A stretch of 64,000 nucleotides of DNA from Halanaerobiaceae bacterium ANBcell28. Its GTDB lineage: Bacteria; Bacillota; Halanaerobiia; Halanaerobiales; DTU029. The notes under the pieces were generated by a model, which was given only the letters and a program-made list of their open reading frames with translations, did no database searches and was not told the origin of the DNA. The position numbers were made by a program, and so were the translations under genes. Below are positions 34,663 to 44,476 of the stretch, piece by piece; position 1 is the stretch's first letter, and each line of letters opens with the position of its first letter. The stretch covers positions 93,733-157,732 of the forward strand of contig JBBJJH010000007.1 in NCBI GenBank assembly GCA_037623315.1, read 5' to 3'.

Positions 34663-35933
34663 TAAGAATTCACCTTCTTATTTAAAAAATATATTGTATC
34701 CAATTTTATTGATTCTCCAACTTTGATTACATCATCTTTACTTACATTTTTTATTTTTTCAATTGCTTCATTAAATGTTTCTGGAGTTTTATTAATTAAA
34801 CCTAGCAAATAGTAAGCAGATAAAGATCTAATATCATCTGTTGAACTCTGATATCCATTTACTAAAGATTTTTTTGTCCATTCTAGTTCTTCTTCAGAAA
34901 AGTTACCCTCTTTTAAATCGTCAAGTTGTTTCAAAATAATTTCTTTTGCTTTAGCATAATTCTGAAATTCAATCCCTGAGTTAATCATTAATAAACCCTT
35001 AGTAGATTCAAGACTGGAACTAGCATAGTATGCTAAACTAGATTTCTCTCTAACATTTTGAAAGAGTTTTGAATGTGGAAAAGATCCTAATATGCCATTA
35101 TAAACTACTAATGGATAATACAAATCATCTTTTTTATTAATTCCTGTTCTACAACCTAATACTAATTTTCCTTGATTAACATTTAAAGATTCTTCGATTT
35201 CTTTTATATCTTTAACATCTTTTTTTAAAATTGTAGGATTACTAAATTCGCTTTTCTTGTGCTTAAAATTGAATATTTTATCAATACTTTTAAAGGTTTC
35301 TTCTTTTACAAGATCTCCAACTAAAAACATCATCATATAACTATCTTCTATTATATTCTCATAATGATTTTTAAGGTCTTCAAAATCCATTTTTTGATAA
35401 TCTTCAACAATACCAAGTTTATTTAAGCTATAAGTTTCTCCTGAACACATTTCTTCCTGACATCGGAATAAAGAATAAGAATATTTATCATTAACTAAAG
35501 ATTTGATTTTCTTGACTATAAATTCTTTCTCTTGTGAAAAAAAATCTTTTGTAAACAAAGGATTTACAATGATATCGTTAATTAGCTGTAAAGCTTTTTC
35601 CAATAAAAGTTCATCACCTGGTAAATATTTCTCATTAACTAATTCTATAGCAAAATTTAATATTTGTAATTCTCCCCGCTTAATAACTGAGACAGATAAG
35701 TCCGCTCCATAAAGTTCATCTAGATTAATTTTAATATCTCTAATACTAGGATAGTTCTTGCTTCCTCTATACAAAATATAGGGAAGCAAAGCATTTTTGC
35801 TAACGGAATCTTTATCTAAGGGGTTTAATATTAAAAATTGTATGTAATTAGTCTTAAATTTAGTATTATCTGAAATATAAATATCAATATTATTGGAGCT
35901 TTGATATTTAATAAACTCATTCACTTTGCTCAT
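34662..35933 (-). CDS. M16-family protein, YmfF-like non-catalytic subunit
   Basis: The 423-residue protein has the M16 fold signatures (LYGADLSVSVIKRGE near 73; NVREKSSLAYYASSSLES near 288) but no HxxEH motif; the equivalent place reads LLPYILYRGSKNYPS. It is therefore the inactive half of the heterodimer, and the Arg/Tyr-containing RExSSLAYY motif is the conserved C-terminal contribution to the partner's active site. It is the first gene of the operon, preceded by AAAGGA. The role is inferred from the pair. Confidence 0.88.
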   Translation of the reverse strand: MSKVNEFIKYQSSNNIDIYISDNTKFKTNYIQFLILNPLDKDSVSKNALLPYILYRGSKNYPSIRDIKINLDELYGADLSVSVIKRGELQILNFAIELVNEKYLPGDELLLEKALQLINDIIVNPLFTKDFFSQEKEFIVKKIKSLVNDKYSYSLFRCQEEMCSGETYSLNKLGIVEDYQKMDFEDLKNHYENIIEDSYMMMFLVGDLVKEETFKSIDKIFNFKHKKSEFSNPTILKKDVKDIKEIEESLNVNQGKLVLGCRTGINKKDDLYYPLVVYNGILGSFPHSKLFQNVREKSSLAYYASSSLESTKGLLMINSGIEFQNYAKAKEIILKQLDDLKEGNFSEEELEWTKKSLVNGYQSSTDDIRSLSAYYLLGLINKTPETFNEAIEKIKNVSKDDVIKVGESIKLDTIYFLNKKVNS

Positions 35934-36243
35934 ATTCTAATCCTTTCTGTATTTTAATTTATATAGACTATCGAACTATAGACTAATGATTATCGACTAT
36001 AAACAATAATCTATAATATATAATAATCTCAATTATTTGAGTTAAATTTATAAAACTTTATAAATTAAGATTAGCCAGAACTTATGGCTAGCCTAGCATT
36101 ACACTAATAATTTAACTCCGAAAGTTGAGTATATAATTATTCTCTCTTTATTATAAGCATATCTACAATAATTATTAATATTTTTATATATTAGTATCGC
36201 CTTGTGTTTAATAAATACACAAGGCGATATGAATACTTAATAA
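35934..36243. other. Intergenic region before the M16 operon
   Basis: The gap contains short degenerate repeats built on GACTAT (35967-36004), a TAGCCA...TGGCTA hairpin near 36072-36090, the 13-mer AACTCCGAAAGTT (36114-36126) shared with 28723-28735, and the hairpin at 36195-36229. I see no reading frame. Confidence 0.4.
36195..36229 (-). terminator. Hairpin after the UPF0182 gene
   Basis: A perfect 13-bp stem (TATCGCCTTGTGT and complement) lies 15 bp past the stop. The minus-strand tail (ACTAATATATAAAAA) is poor in T, so termination strength is uncertain. Confidence 0.55.
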
Positions 36244-38988
36244 TTATTGCATTTCATTTAATTTATTTAAGACTTTTTCAAGTTCTTGTATATATTCACC
36301 ATATTCTGACCAATTACCATCTTTTAATTTTTCTTGAGCCAGTTTATAATATGACATAGCATCACTAATTAATTCTTGTATTTGACTTGGAACTTCCTCT
36401 ATATCTGATCTAATAAGTTCTTCACTCATATATTCTTCAGGAATTGGCTGAACTGTATCTCCTTCGCCAAAAATATCAAATAAAGCTTCTTCTAAAGTTC
36501 TTCGCATAATAACCATATCATTAAAAACTACAATAACTCTATTAAGTTGAGGTATTTCACTTGTTTCTGCTTGCATATAAAGTGGCTCTATATAAAGAAT
36601 AGAACTTTCTATTGGTATAACCAATAAATTTCCTCTGATAACTCTAGAACCTTGTGTGCTCCAGAGACTAAGTTCACGAGAAATATCTGGATTCTGATCA
36701 ATTCTTGTTTCAATCTGCATAGGGCCATCTATTATTCTATCTGTAGGAAACTGATATAAAACAAGTTCACCATGATGATCTCCATCAGATCGTCCAGCCA
36801 TCCAGGCAATCATATTATCTCTTCCATCAATTGTATATGGCAACATAAGTACAAATTCAAGACCTTCAAAACCAGGTAGTTTCATCATAGTATAATAAGG
36901 ACTCATTATTATAGAACGATCACCATATCTTTCTGAAGGACGAGCCCAAAGATCCTCATCATCATAAAAAACACCAGGGTCTTTCATGTGGTAACGTTCA
37001 TATATTTTATGTTGAATTATAAAAAGATCCTCAGGGTATCTAAGATGATTTCTAAGTTCTTCTGGCATTTCATCACCATCTATAAATAGATCAGGAAAAA
37101 TCTTTTTATAAGTCATTGCTATGGGATCATTTTTATCAACTATATAATAATCCATAGTTCCATTATAAGCGTCTATAATTACTTTAATAGAGTTCCTAAT
37201 ATAATTTCCTAGTCCAGGTGTTGGTTGAGAATAAGGAAATCTATTGGTAGTTGTATAAGCATCTTGTATATAGAATAAACGACCATCTGCAAGCACCATA
37301 TATGGATCATTATCGTAACGTAAAAATGGTGCAGCTTTCCTCACTCTTTCATGTATGTTTCGATAATACATTACTCTACTATCATTATTTATATCATTAG
37401 ATAAAAGAAAGTTAATATCTCCAAAACGTAATCCAAAAATAGCTTTTCTAAAGATATTATTAATTTCTACACCACCAGTTCCGGTATAATGAATCTCTAT
37501 ATTTTCTGATCCAGTGGGATAATGAAATTCTCCTTCATTTGTATTTGCTATTACATAGTCATTGGTCATTTCTCCATAATAAATAGCTGGGTTCTCTAAG
37601 AGAAGGTCCACATGACTTTGAACTGGTATATCGTTAATAAAAAACTTAGGCATTCCATCTGTAGTAACTTCATTAACTGGACTCATGGCAATTCCATAAC
37701 CGTGAGTAAACTTTAGTCTTTGATTTACCCATGTTTGAGCTCTAGTTTGATCTATTTCTCTAGCACCTAACATAACTTGCCTATATTCCCCATTAATATA
37801 ATATCTATCAACATCAATATCGGGAAAACGATGACGCTGCCTTAGTGCTTGTCGCTGATTATAAGTATCACTCAATGGACGTGGATCCCAAAGACGTATA
37901 TTATCAATTGTCTCTTGATTATCTATTAAATCATCAGCAGTCAAATTATTATCAACATCAAAGCTTCTTTCTTCTATATTATGAAGATTATATGCTTTCA
38001 ATGTCATTTCAATATTATGGCTAATATATTCACTCTCCATATTTCTTTCATTAGGCCTAACCCTATAGTGCTGTATAATTCCTGGATAAATACCTCCAAA
38101 TACAATAGAAGCTAGTAACCAAAAGCCTAAACACCATACAATCAAAGTATAGCTTTTTCTAAATAAATTAATTAAAAGAATGATAGCTATTAGTATAACG
38201 AGTACAAATAAAATTCTCAATCCTAAAAGATTAGCATTAATATCTGTATATCCTGCACCAAATACAACTCCATCAGTAGAATAAAGTAAGTTATACATAC
38301 TAAGTCTATAATCCCAGGCCTTTAGTAGTAAAAACAACGTTACTAAGGTAGTCATATGTGCCTTAGCTCGAGTAGTTAACTTAAACTTCAAATCTTGTAA
38401 TGAATTTATTCCAGAAGCAAGAATATATAGTGATGTTATAACTATTAATGTAATGACAACTAATACAAGAATAATTTCTCTTATATAATTAAAAAGTGGC
38501 AATGAAAAAACATAAAAAGCAATATCTTTGCCAAAAATAGGATCAACAAATTCAAAAGGTGTTTGATTAATATATTTCAATACTATCTCCCATAAATCAG
38601 GACGATTAGAACTAAATAAAAACCCTAAAATTACACTAGCAAAAATAAAAATATAATTTAATTTTGATTTATCTAAGTATTTCAAGATAGAATCATTTTG
38701 ATTTGTAAAAATAGACTCAACATTATCTTCTTTCTTAATCTGAAGAAAACTCAATAATGGTTTCCTGGTAAAAGATAAATTAAGATAAATAAATCCAGCA
38801 AAAATAAAGCCTATAATTATGCGTAATATAAAATTTGTAAAAAACATAGTATAAAAAGTTCCTGATAGATCTAGATTTTGAAACCATAACCAATCAGTAT
38901 AAACTTTTGTACCTGAAGAGAAAAAAATTAAAACAGAAATAAAAACTAATGCTATAATAAATATTAGAATTTTTGTACTTTTTTTCAC
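36244..38988 (-). CDS. UPF0182-family large membrane protein
   Basis: The 914-residue protein belongs to the UPF0182 (COG1615) family. Seven membrane helices lie in the first 300 residues. A large extracytoplasmic region (about 305-865) follows, with family-typical stretches such as VFGGIYPGIIQHYRVRPNE and RLKFTHGYGIAMSPVNEV. A short acidic, helical tail ends the chain. The family is widespread but its function is unknown. The start codon is GTG with GGGGGAG 7 nt upstream. Transcription probably continues from the VWA gene 168 bp upstream. Confidence 0.92.
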   Translation of the reverse strand: MKKSTKILIFIIALVFISVLIFFSSGTKVYTDWLWFQNLDLSGTFYTMFFTNFILRIIIGFIFAGFIYLNLSFTRKPLLSFLQIKKEDNVESIFTNQNDSILKYLDKSKLNYIFIFASVILGFLFSSNRPDLWEIVLKYINQTPFEFVDPIFGKDIAFYVFSLPLFNYIREIILVLVVITLIVITSLYILASGINSLQDLKFKLTTRAKAHMTTLVTLFLLLKAWDYRLSMYNLLYSTDGVVFGAGYTDINANLLGLRILFVLVILIAIILLINLFRKSYTLIVWCLGFWLLASIVFGGIYPGIIQHYRVRPNERNMESEYISHNIEMTLKAYNLHNIEERSFDVDNNLTADDLIDNQETIDNIRLWDPRPLSDTYNQRQALRQRHRFPDIDVDRYYINGEYRQVMLGAREIDQTRAQTWVNQRLKFTHGYGIAMSPVNEVTTDGMPKFFINDIPVQSHVDLLLENPAIYYGEMTNDYVIANTNEGEFHYPTGSENIEIHYTGTGGVEINNIFRKAIFGLRFGDINFLLSNDINNDSRVMYYRNIHERVRKAAPFLRYDNDPYMVLADGRLFYIQDAYTTTNRFPYSQPTPGLGNYIRNSIKVIIDAYNGTMDYYIVDKNDPIAMTYKKIFPDLFIDGDEMPEELRNHLRYPEDLFIIQHKIYERYHMKDPGVFYDDEDLWARPSERYGDRSIIMSPYYTMMKLPGFEGLEFVLMLPYTIDGRDNMIAWMAGRSDGDHHGELVLYQFPTDRIIDGPMQIETRIDQNPDISRELSLWSTQGSRVIRGNLLVIPIESSILYIEPLYMQAETSEIPQLNRVIVVFNDMVIMRRTLEEALFDIFGEGDTVQPIPEEYMSEELIRSDIEEVPSQIQELISDAMSYYKLAQEKLKDGNWSEYGEYIQELEKVLNKLNEMQ

Positions 38989-39156
38989 ATTATCTCCCCC
39001 TAAATTTAATTATGCCTGTTTATATATTTATTTACTATATATTACTGTTTTCCTTCTTTTATATTTTGTTTTATTTACAATGCACAAAAAAACTAATATA
39101 ATATATCTACCTAAGCCTCTTTCACATAAATAACAATGGTCATACTGCTCCTAATC

Positions 39157-39834
39157 TTATCTAGCAATTGTCTTAACTACTTTTTCTTGTTCATTGTATG
39201 AGAAGTAATCTCCACCTGTTTTTTCAACCATCCCTTTTAGTTCATTTTGTATATCCTCATTACTATCTCCTATATGAACTACATGTAATACGATTTCATC
39301 CTCTATAAGCTTATTTATAACATCCTTTGTAGGGATATCACCATAATCAATTCCATCACTAATTAATATCATGTATTTATCCCCTTGCACATCATGCAAA
39401 TCCATTCTAGCTTCATTTAAAGAGTGAGCAATTGATGATTTTCCTAAAGGTCTAACATTAGTAATAAAATTAATCATGTTCTCACGACTAGAATCTTGAA
39501 GAGGTACCGCAAGAAAAGAATCTTTTAAATCATCAGTTCTTCTAGCACCAAAAATTCTAAGAGCAATATTAATATCATCAGGCATTTCATCTACAAAAGT
39601 CATTAAAACTTCTTTGGATTGTAAAATTTTTTCCACACCAAAATCCTTTTCCCACATACTTTCTGAAGCATCCCATATTAGAACTAAGTAAATATCATTT
39701 TGATGAGTTGAAAAAACAGTTTCATAATTTAATACTTTTTTAGCTCCTTGTCTCCATAATCCCTCATAAGCACCAAGAAAAACTCCTAATATTATAAGGC
39801 AAACTAATAATATTTTAATTGAATTATCCTGCAT
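39157..39834 (-). CDS. Membrane-anchored von Willebrand factor A domain protein
   Basis: The 225-residue protein has an N-terminal membrane helix (6-24) and a single VWA domain (about 48-220). The metal-adhesion (MIDAS) motif DASES is intact, with further MIDAS residues in GKSSIAHSL and ISDGIDYGD. VWA proteins mediate metal-dependent protein binding, often with AAA ATPases or peptidoglycan proteins; no MoxR gene is next to it. It lies directly upstream of the UPF0182 gene, suggesting a surface complex. GGGGG precedes the ATG. Function is otherwise unknown. Confidence 0.85.
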   Translation of the reverse strand: MQDNSIKILLVCLIILGVFLGAYEGLWRQGAKKVLNYETVFSTHQNDIYLVLIWDASESMWEKDFGVEKILQSKEVLMTFVDEMPDDINIALRIFGARRTDDLKDSFLAVPLQDSSRENMINFITNVRPLGKSSIAHSLNEARMDLHDVQGDKYMILISDGIDYGDIPTKDVINKLIEDEIVLHVVHIGDSNEDIQNELKGMVEKTGGDYFSYNEQEKVVKTIAR

Positions 39835-39915
39835 AAAAAATCCCCCCTGTTAAAATATATTTTAATCAAATAGGAATAGAACAAGGGGGTTAAAATAATC
39901 ATGATATTTTGGATA

Positions 39916-40623
39916 TCATATATAATTAAGCTGGTCATAACTATGATATGAATCTTCTTCTATAACAATATGATCTAAAAAATCTATTCCTAAAATTTTG
40001 CCTGCTTTAATAAGTTTCTTAGTCATTAATAAATCTTTTTGGCTGGGTTCTATAAAATTATTACGTATATTTTCAGCAATAATAACAGAGGCCCTCTCTT
40101 CAATTAAAAATGCTGTATGAAAAATAGTTCTTGGGTCATAACTTATAGCACGACTTAAACCTTCACCCAAAAAATCCCATGATATAATATAATTATCTTT
40201 ATCCAAAGTAAGTACCATAAGTCTTTTCAATTTGGATGTATTAAGAGTATTATATAAATTAAAAACATCGAGAGGTTGAAGTATTGGTTTATTAATATCT
40301 TTATGCAATTTATTTGTTGATTTATCACAAGTAGTAAGAAGACTATCTACAGTATCAATTTCTTTTAAAAAATCATAAAAATCTATAACCTGGTCTATAT
40401 CTATATTGTTTGACAAACCATCATTAAAACTATTAATAGTATTTTGCGTTTCTAAATAATTTGAATTTAAAATCTGATATCTTGTTTTACTGCATTTTGG
40501 ACAATTAAAAGCAACAAAATTTTTCCCCTTATATTTACCAATCTTCTTGTCAAATTTACCTAACCCTAATATATTCTGATCATAAATTCTTGTCCCACAT
40601 TTCCAACAATATAGATTCATCAT
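39916..40623 (-). CDS. Zinc-ribbon protein with a degenerate RadC/JAB-like domain
   Basis: The 235-residue protein starts with a zinc ribbon (Cys6-x2-Cys9, Cys41-x2-Cys44). Its C-terminal half (about 115-232) aligns with RadC: EPSQKDLLMTKKLIKAGKIL followed by GIDFLDHIVIEEDSYHSY matches the RadC end. The metal motif HNHPSGDPxPSxxD is replaced by ENIRNNFIEPSQKD, so both histidines are lost while Pro, Ser and Asp remain. It is thus probably catalytically inactive and may be a structural or nucleic-acid-binding relic. AAGGAGAGAGG precedes the ATG. It may be co-transcribed with the VWA gene 81 bp downstream. Confidence 0.75.
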   Translation of the reverse strand: MMNLYCWKCGTRIYDQNILGLGKFDKKIGKYKGKNFVAFNCPKCSKTRYQILNSNYLETQNTINSFNDGLSNNIDIDQVIDFYDFLKEIDTVDSLLTTCDKSTNKLHKDINKPILQPLDVFNLYNTLNTSKLKRLMVLTLDKDNYIISWDFLGEGLSRAISYDPRTIFHTAFLIEERASVIIAENIRNNFIEPSQKDLLMTKKLIKAGKILGIDFLDHIVIEEDSYHSYDQLNYI

Positions 40624-40758
40624 AATCCTCTCTCCTTTCTAGATTTTCATCTTATAATATTTATATTTCTAACAATTACAATTAATTCATCTAATAAGGA
40701 ATTAAATATGCAGATAAAAAATAAAATTATAAAACTAGAAAAGAATAACGTTTAACAA

Positions 40759-42057
40759 TTATAAACTTTTCTTCTTAATAATCCTTTCAATATTATAAAA
40801 TATTTCTTCTCTATCCATAGTTAAAAACTCAGCTTGATTATATACAATATTGCCATCAATTATTACTGTATCTATATTTTCTCCAATAGAAGAATAAAAT
40901 AAATTGGATAAATTATTATGGTGAGGATAAGATTTGCTTGATTTTTCTAAATCTACCAAAATGATATCTGCTTTATAATTTACCTCTATTTTACCTACTT
41001 TATTTAACAATAAAGCTTCTGCAGCATTTATAGTTAGAATTTTAAGTAATGTTTCTATATCCATAACTGTAGGGTCTAAAGAGTCTACTTTTTGTAAAAA
41101 TGAAGCTATTTTAGCTTCTTCTATAAGGTTTAAATTATTATTACTAGCTACACCATCTGTACCTAAACTAAGATTAACATTTCTCTTTAGCATATCAGTA
41201 ACTTTAGCAATACCACTAGCTAATTTCATATTACTGCTAGGATTATGACTTACACCTACATTATTTTTTGCTAATATCTCAATATCTTCATTTGATAGAT
41301 AAACACAATGTGCAGCTAATACGTCTTGTTTAAATAATCCAATTTCATTAAGATATTCAACAGGAGTCAAACCATATTTTTTAATACTGTCTTCATACTC
41401 TTTCTTAGTTTCTGCAAGATGTATATTTATCATTAAATCATTTTCCTCAGACATTCTTATAACTTTTAATAAATAATCTTTAGAGCAAGTATATGGTGCA
41501 TGAGGACCTAATATTGTACGGATTCTTCCATTAGCTTGTCCATTCCATTTAAGACAAAACTCCAGCGAAGATTTTAATCCATCAACTCCATCATTAGCTT
41601 CTATAAGACCTTCTGATAAAACTCCCCTAATTCCACTTTCTTTTACTGCTTCAGCCACTTTATCCATTTGAAAATACATATCAACAAATGTAGTTGTTCC
41701 TGTTTTAATCATTTCCATAATAGCAAGTTTACTACCCCAATATATATCATCAGCTGTTAAACTTGCTTCAAAGGGCCAAATCTTATTTTCAAGCCAGTCT
41801 TGCAATGATAGATCATCAGCATATCCTCTTAATAATGTCATTGCTGAATGTGTATGTGTATTTATTAATCCAGGCAAAGCCATCTTGCCTGAAGCATCTA
41901 TAACTTTATCAAAAGATTCTTCAAGAATTTCATCACTAGCAATATTAATTTTTTTAATTAAATTGTCTTCAATAACAATAGAGGATTGTTTTTTACAATT
42001 ATAAGAAGTAGTATCTATTGAATGAATCTCTTCAATATTTTTAATTAGAATTTTCAT
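40759..42057 (-). CDS. mtaD: 5-methylthioadenosine/S-adenosylhomocysteine deaminase
   Basis: The 432-residue amidohydrolase has metal ligands His68 and His70 in NTHTHSAM, substrate motif LTADDIYWG, His in HLAET, His in AAHCVYL and the metal-ligand Asp in SLGTDGVASNN. This pattern fits MtaD, which deaminates SAH and MTA to their inosyl forms. Related amidohydrolases (atrazine chlorohydrolase, guanine deaminase) share the fold, so the specificity is a family inference. AGGTG lies before the ATG. It lies 49 bp after the 420-residue unknown gene and probably shares its transcript. Confidence 0.88.
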   Translation of the reverse strand: MKILIKNIEEIHSIDTTSYNCKKQSSIVIEDNLIKKINIASDEILEESFDKVIDASGKMALPGLINTHTHSAMTLLRGYADDLSLQDWLENKIWPFEASLTADDIYWGSKLAIMEMIKTGTTTFVDMYFQMDKVAEAVKESGIRGVLSEGLIEANDGVDGLKSSLEFCLKWNGQANGRIRTILGPHAPYTCSKDYLLKVIRMSEENDLMINIHLAETKKEYEDSIKKYGLTPVEYLNEIGLFKQDVLAAHCVYLSNEDIEILAKNNVGVSHNPSSNMKLASGIAKVTDMLKRNVNLSLGTDGVASNNNLNLIEEAKIASFLQKVDSLDPTVMDIETLLKILTINAAEALLLNKVGKIEVNYKADIILVDLEKSSKSYPHHNNLSNLFYSSIGENIDTVIIDGNIVYNQAEFLTMDREEIFYNIERIIKKKSL

Positions 42058-42106
42058 TTTTTCACCTCATATTATATAAATTCTACATATGTATAAAGAT
42101 ATCCTG

Positions 42107-43369
42107 CTAATATTCAATATTAATAATAATATCGTCAAAATTATTATTTTCAATTCCTTTAATTTTATTATTTATTAATTTTTTCAAGGATTCTTTTAAA
42201 TCTTTTGCTAAGAGATCTAATTGATTCGCTGGATAAGTACCAGTGAGATATGAGGCAATTTCATCAATACTTATTTTTAATGGATAGGTGTTACTTAATG
42301 CTTCATTAATTTCCTTAACTAATTTCTTATCTATATATTTTAAATTACCATTAACTTTATCTGTTTTTGATTCCATAAATTTGTATATCATTGACTCTTT
42401 ATTATATTTAGTGTAATTTTCAAATAATGATTTAAATTTTTCATTTTGAATTTTTTCAATATACTCTAATATTCCTTTTCGTAGCATGGGCTTAATTTTA
42501 TTTAAAGATGGGATTGTTAATATATCTCCAATTGTAAAGCCACAATTACATTTCGTCTTTTTGTTAAGTGTATCTTTAATTTTTGTATTATTACATTGTT
42601 CAGGAAAGAAAGTGTCTATATATTTTTGAATTGGGCGCAAACTGTATGCAACTTTAATAACATCAATCATAGATAAATATTCTAATGATTTATATTCCTG
42701 TAAACTATATAATTTTTTATAAAAATTATTTAATCTATTGTGAAATAAATTATGTTCACGTAAATATATAGATTGATATAGTTCAATAAATTCATCAAGT
42801 TCATTAATAAATGAATTAAAAGCACATGGTTCAATTATAAGAGTTTTAACTTCTTTATACTTTTCTAATAATTTCAACAAAGCCATTCGCAAATCCTCAT
42901 AACCAGTAAGTGGTAAGGATATTTTCTTTATGTAATCATAACGTTCTATTAAACTACAATCTTTTCTTTTGCGGATAAAAGACAGATTCTCTTTGACATC
43001 ATTCAAACTTCTAATAAAATTATCCAGATTACCATATGTAGTATTGAGGATTTTATGAAAATATTTCAATCCCTTATCCGTTGGATAATCAAATCGATAT
43101 ATATCCTGGTCAAAAATATAATTTAATTTAAACATGGCAGAATTAATATTTTTAATTTCTTCTTCGTTATTTATATCTAATAGATAACATAGTTCTAAAT
43201 TTATCCTAATTCCTTGCTCAACTTTTTCTTTCATATGTTGTTTTATGTTTATAATTAATTCCCACACAAAATCTTTGTTTTTATATAATTCTTTATTACC
43301 TTTTTCAATATAAGCAAATTCTTCTAGAAATTCAATTAATTCTTCCCAAAACTCTTCTTTTACAACCAT
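42107..43369 (-). CDS. Hypothetical protein, 420 aa
   Basis: I do not recognise this soluble, helix-rich protein. Visible features are a long all-helical N-terminal part (about 1-240), three cysteines in a compact block (Cys at FPEQC, then KTKCNCGFTIGD near 272-284) that might bind metal, and a C-terminal helical domain (about 290-420). It is rich in Lys, Asn and Ile like the genome. GGGGG precedes the ATG. It is followed closely by mtaD and preceded by the pgsA terminator, so it is the first gene of its unit. No catalytic motif or membrane helix is evident. Confidence 0.7.
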   Translation of the reverse strand: MVVKEEFWEELIEFLEEFAYIEKGNKELYKNKDFVWELIINIKQHMKEKVEQGIRINLELCYLLDINNEEEIKNINSAMFKLNYIFDQDIYRFDYPTDKGLKYFHKILNTTYGNLDNFIRSLNDVKENLSFIRKRKDCSLIERYDYIKKISLPLTGYEDLRMALLKLLEKYKEVKTLIIEPCAFNSFINELDEFIELYQSIYLREHNLFHNRLNNFYKKLYSLQEYKSLEYLSMIDVIKVAYSLRPIQKYIDTFFPEQCNNTKIKDTLNKKTKCNCGFTIGDILTIPSLNKIKPMLRKGILEYIEKIQNEKFKSLFENYTKYNKESMIYKFMESKTDKVNGNLKYIDKKLVKEINEALSNTYPLKISIDEIASYLTGTYPANQLDLLAKDLKESLKKLINNKIKGIENNNFDDIIINIEY

Positions 43370-43504
43370 AATAATACCCCCATTATTAATAGTTTTTCTT
43401 TCTTTCGTATTAATAGTTCTATCTTAACCATAAATTCCCTTTATAGATAATGTCTCTCTTTGTCAAATAGGATAAACTTTTTTTCCCTTCTATATTACAA
43501 AAAA

Positions 43505-43524
43505 AACAGCCATAGAAGGCTGTT
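43505..43524 (-). terminator. pgsA terminator
   Basis: A 7-bp stem (AACAGCC with GGCTGTT, 6-nt loop) is followed by eight T residues on the minus strand, 33 bp past the pgsA stop. Confidence 0.85.
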
Positions 43525-43556
43525 ATAATAATATGTATACATTTAATCAGAAACTA

Positions 43557-44081
43557 CTATATTCTCTTTTTATCTGACAAATCTCTTATGGTAGTATGTA
43601 CATAATGAATGCCAGAGCCAATATTTAAAGGTATTACTATATAAAATAAATACATAGAAAAACTTTTATAACTTAATATATGCATAGCTATAGCAATATA
43701 AAGTATAAACATAGAAGTTTTACCAATCATACTAGCATTTATAACATCAAAACCCATTAAAAAAGAAGCAATGGAACTAATTAAAATAAAAAATTCTCTA
43801 ACTAATAAGATAATAGCAATATAATTAGGAAATAGACTAGAATAAATTAACGCAAATAAGATGCTTATAATAGTTAATTTATCAGCAAGAGGATCTAAAA
43901 TTCTACCTAAGTCAGTAACACTATTATATTTTCTCGCTATATAACCATCAAAAAAATCACTAACTGCTGATAGAGAAAATAATATACCAGCTATTAAAAA
44001 TTCACCCTTTAAAAAGAGATTAATATATATAGGTATTAAAATAATTCTACTTATTGATAGTAAATTTGGTAAAAAAACCAT
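43557..44081 (-). CDS. pgsA: CDP-diacylglycerol--glycerol-3-phosphate 3-phosphatidyltransferase
   Basis: PgsA makes phosphatidylglycerophosphate from CDP-diacylglycerol and glycerol 3-phosphate in the membrane. The 174-residue chain has the full CDP-alcohol phosphotransferase motif (Asp42, Asp45-Gly46, Ala49-Arg50, Gly59, Asp63, Asp67) and about six membrane helices. The length matches PgsA. Other CDP-alcohol transferases (cardiolipin or PS synthase) share the motif but are usually longer. AGGATG precedes the start. It may be co-transcribed with the upstream 97-residue gene (35-bp gap). Confidence 0.87.
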   Translation of the reverse strand: MVFLPNLLSISRIILIPIYINLFLKGEFLIAGILFSLSAVSDFFDGYIARKYNSVTDLGRILDPLADKLTIISILFALIYSSLFPNYIAIILLVREFFILISSIASFLMGFDVINASMIGKTSMFILYIAIAMHILSYKSFSMYLFYIVIPLNIGSGIHYVHTTIRDLSDKKRI

Positions 44082-44116
44082 TAAATCACATCCTAAAAAA
44101 CTTTATGTTAAATTCA

Positions 44117-44410
44117 TTACTTCTCTTCTGAAATCAATTTTCCTCCTTTAATATCTTTATTTATTATCTTATATGACTTATTAAAATCTATCTTAACCTC
44201 AATCTTACTATAACAATTATTGCATATAACAACTTTATTTAAACGATAGTCAGCATTTTGGTCATTCTCATAAATACGTTGTATATCATAAGATTTTCGG
44301 ACTAATAATTTAATTCGTTCTTTACATTTATTATCTTTAAGATTTATTTCAATTAAATTATTCTTTTTTGCTGGCTTAAACATATTTTTTAATTTATCTA
44401 AAAATCCCAT
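44117..44410 (-). CDS. Small cysteine-containing conserved-looking protein
   Basis: The 97-residue protein begins with an amphipathic basic helix (MGFLDKLKNMFKPAKK), has VRKSYDIQRIYENDQNADYR in the middle, and a CNNC pair (Cys64, Cys67) in VVICNNCYSKIEVK. Another Cys is at residue 29. It is soluble and may bind zinc. I cannot name a family. GGAGGTG precedes the ATG. Its position between trkH and pgsA suggests co-transcription, with no clear functional link. Confidence 0.65.
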   Translation of the reverse strand: MGFLDKLKNMFKPAKKNNLIEINLKDNKCKERIKLLVRKSYDIQRIYENDQNADYRLNKVVICNNCYSKIEVKIDFNKSYKIINKDIKGGKLISEEK

Positions 44411-44476
44411 GCTTGTACACCTCCATAATTTTAATATATTATTTCTATTATATCTTAATCTGCATAGTAATTCAAG

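Noticed and set aside
28723-36126. 13-mer AACTCCGAAAGTT at 28723 and 36114 as a shared operator
   Set aside because: Only two copies are seen, one forms part of a terminator-like hairpin and the other has no inverted partner, so coincidence cannot be excluded.
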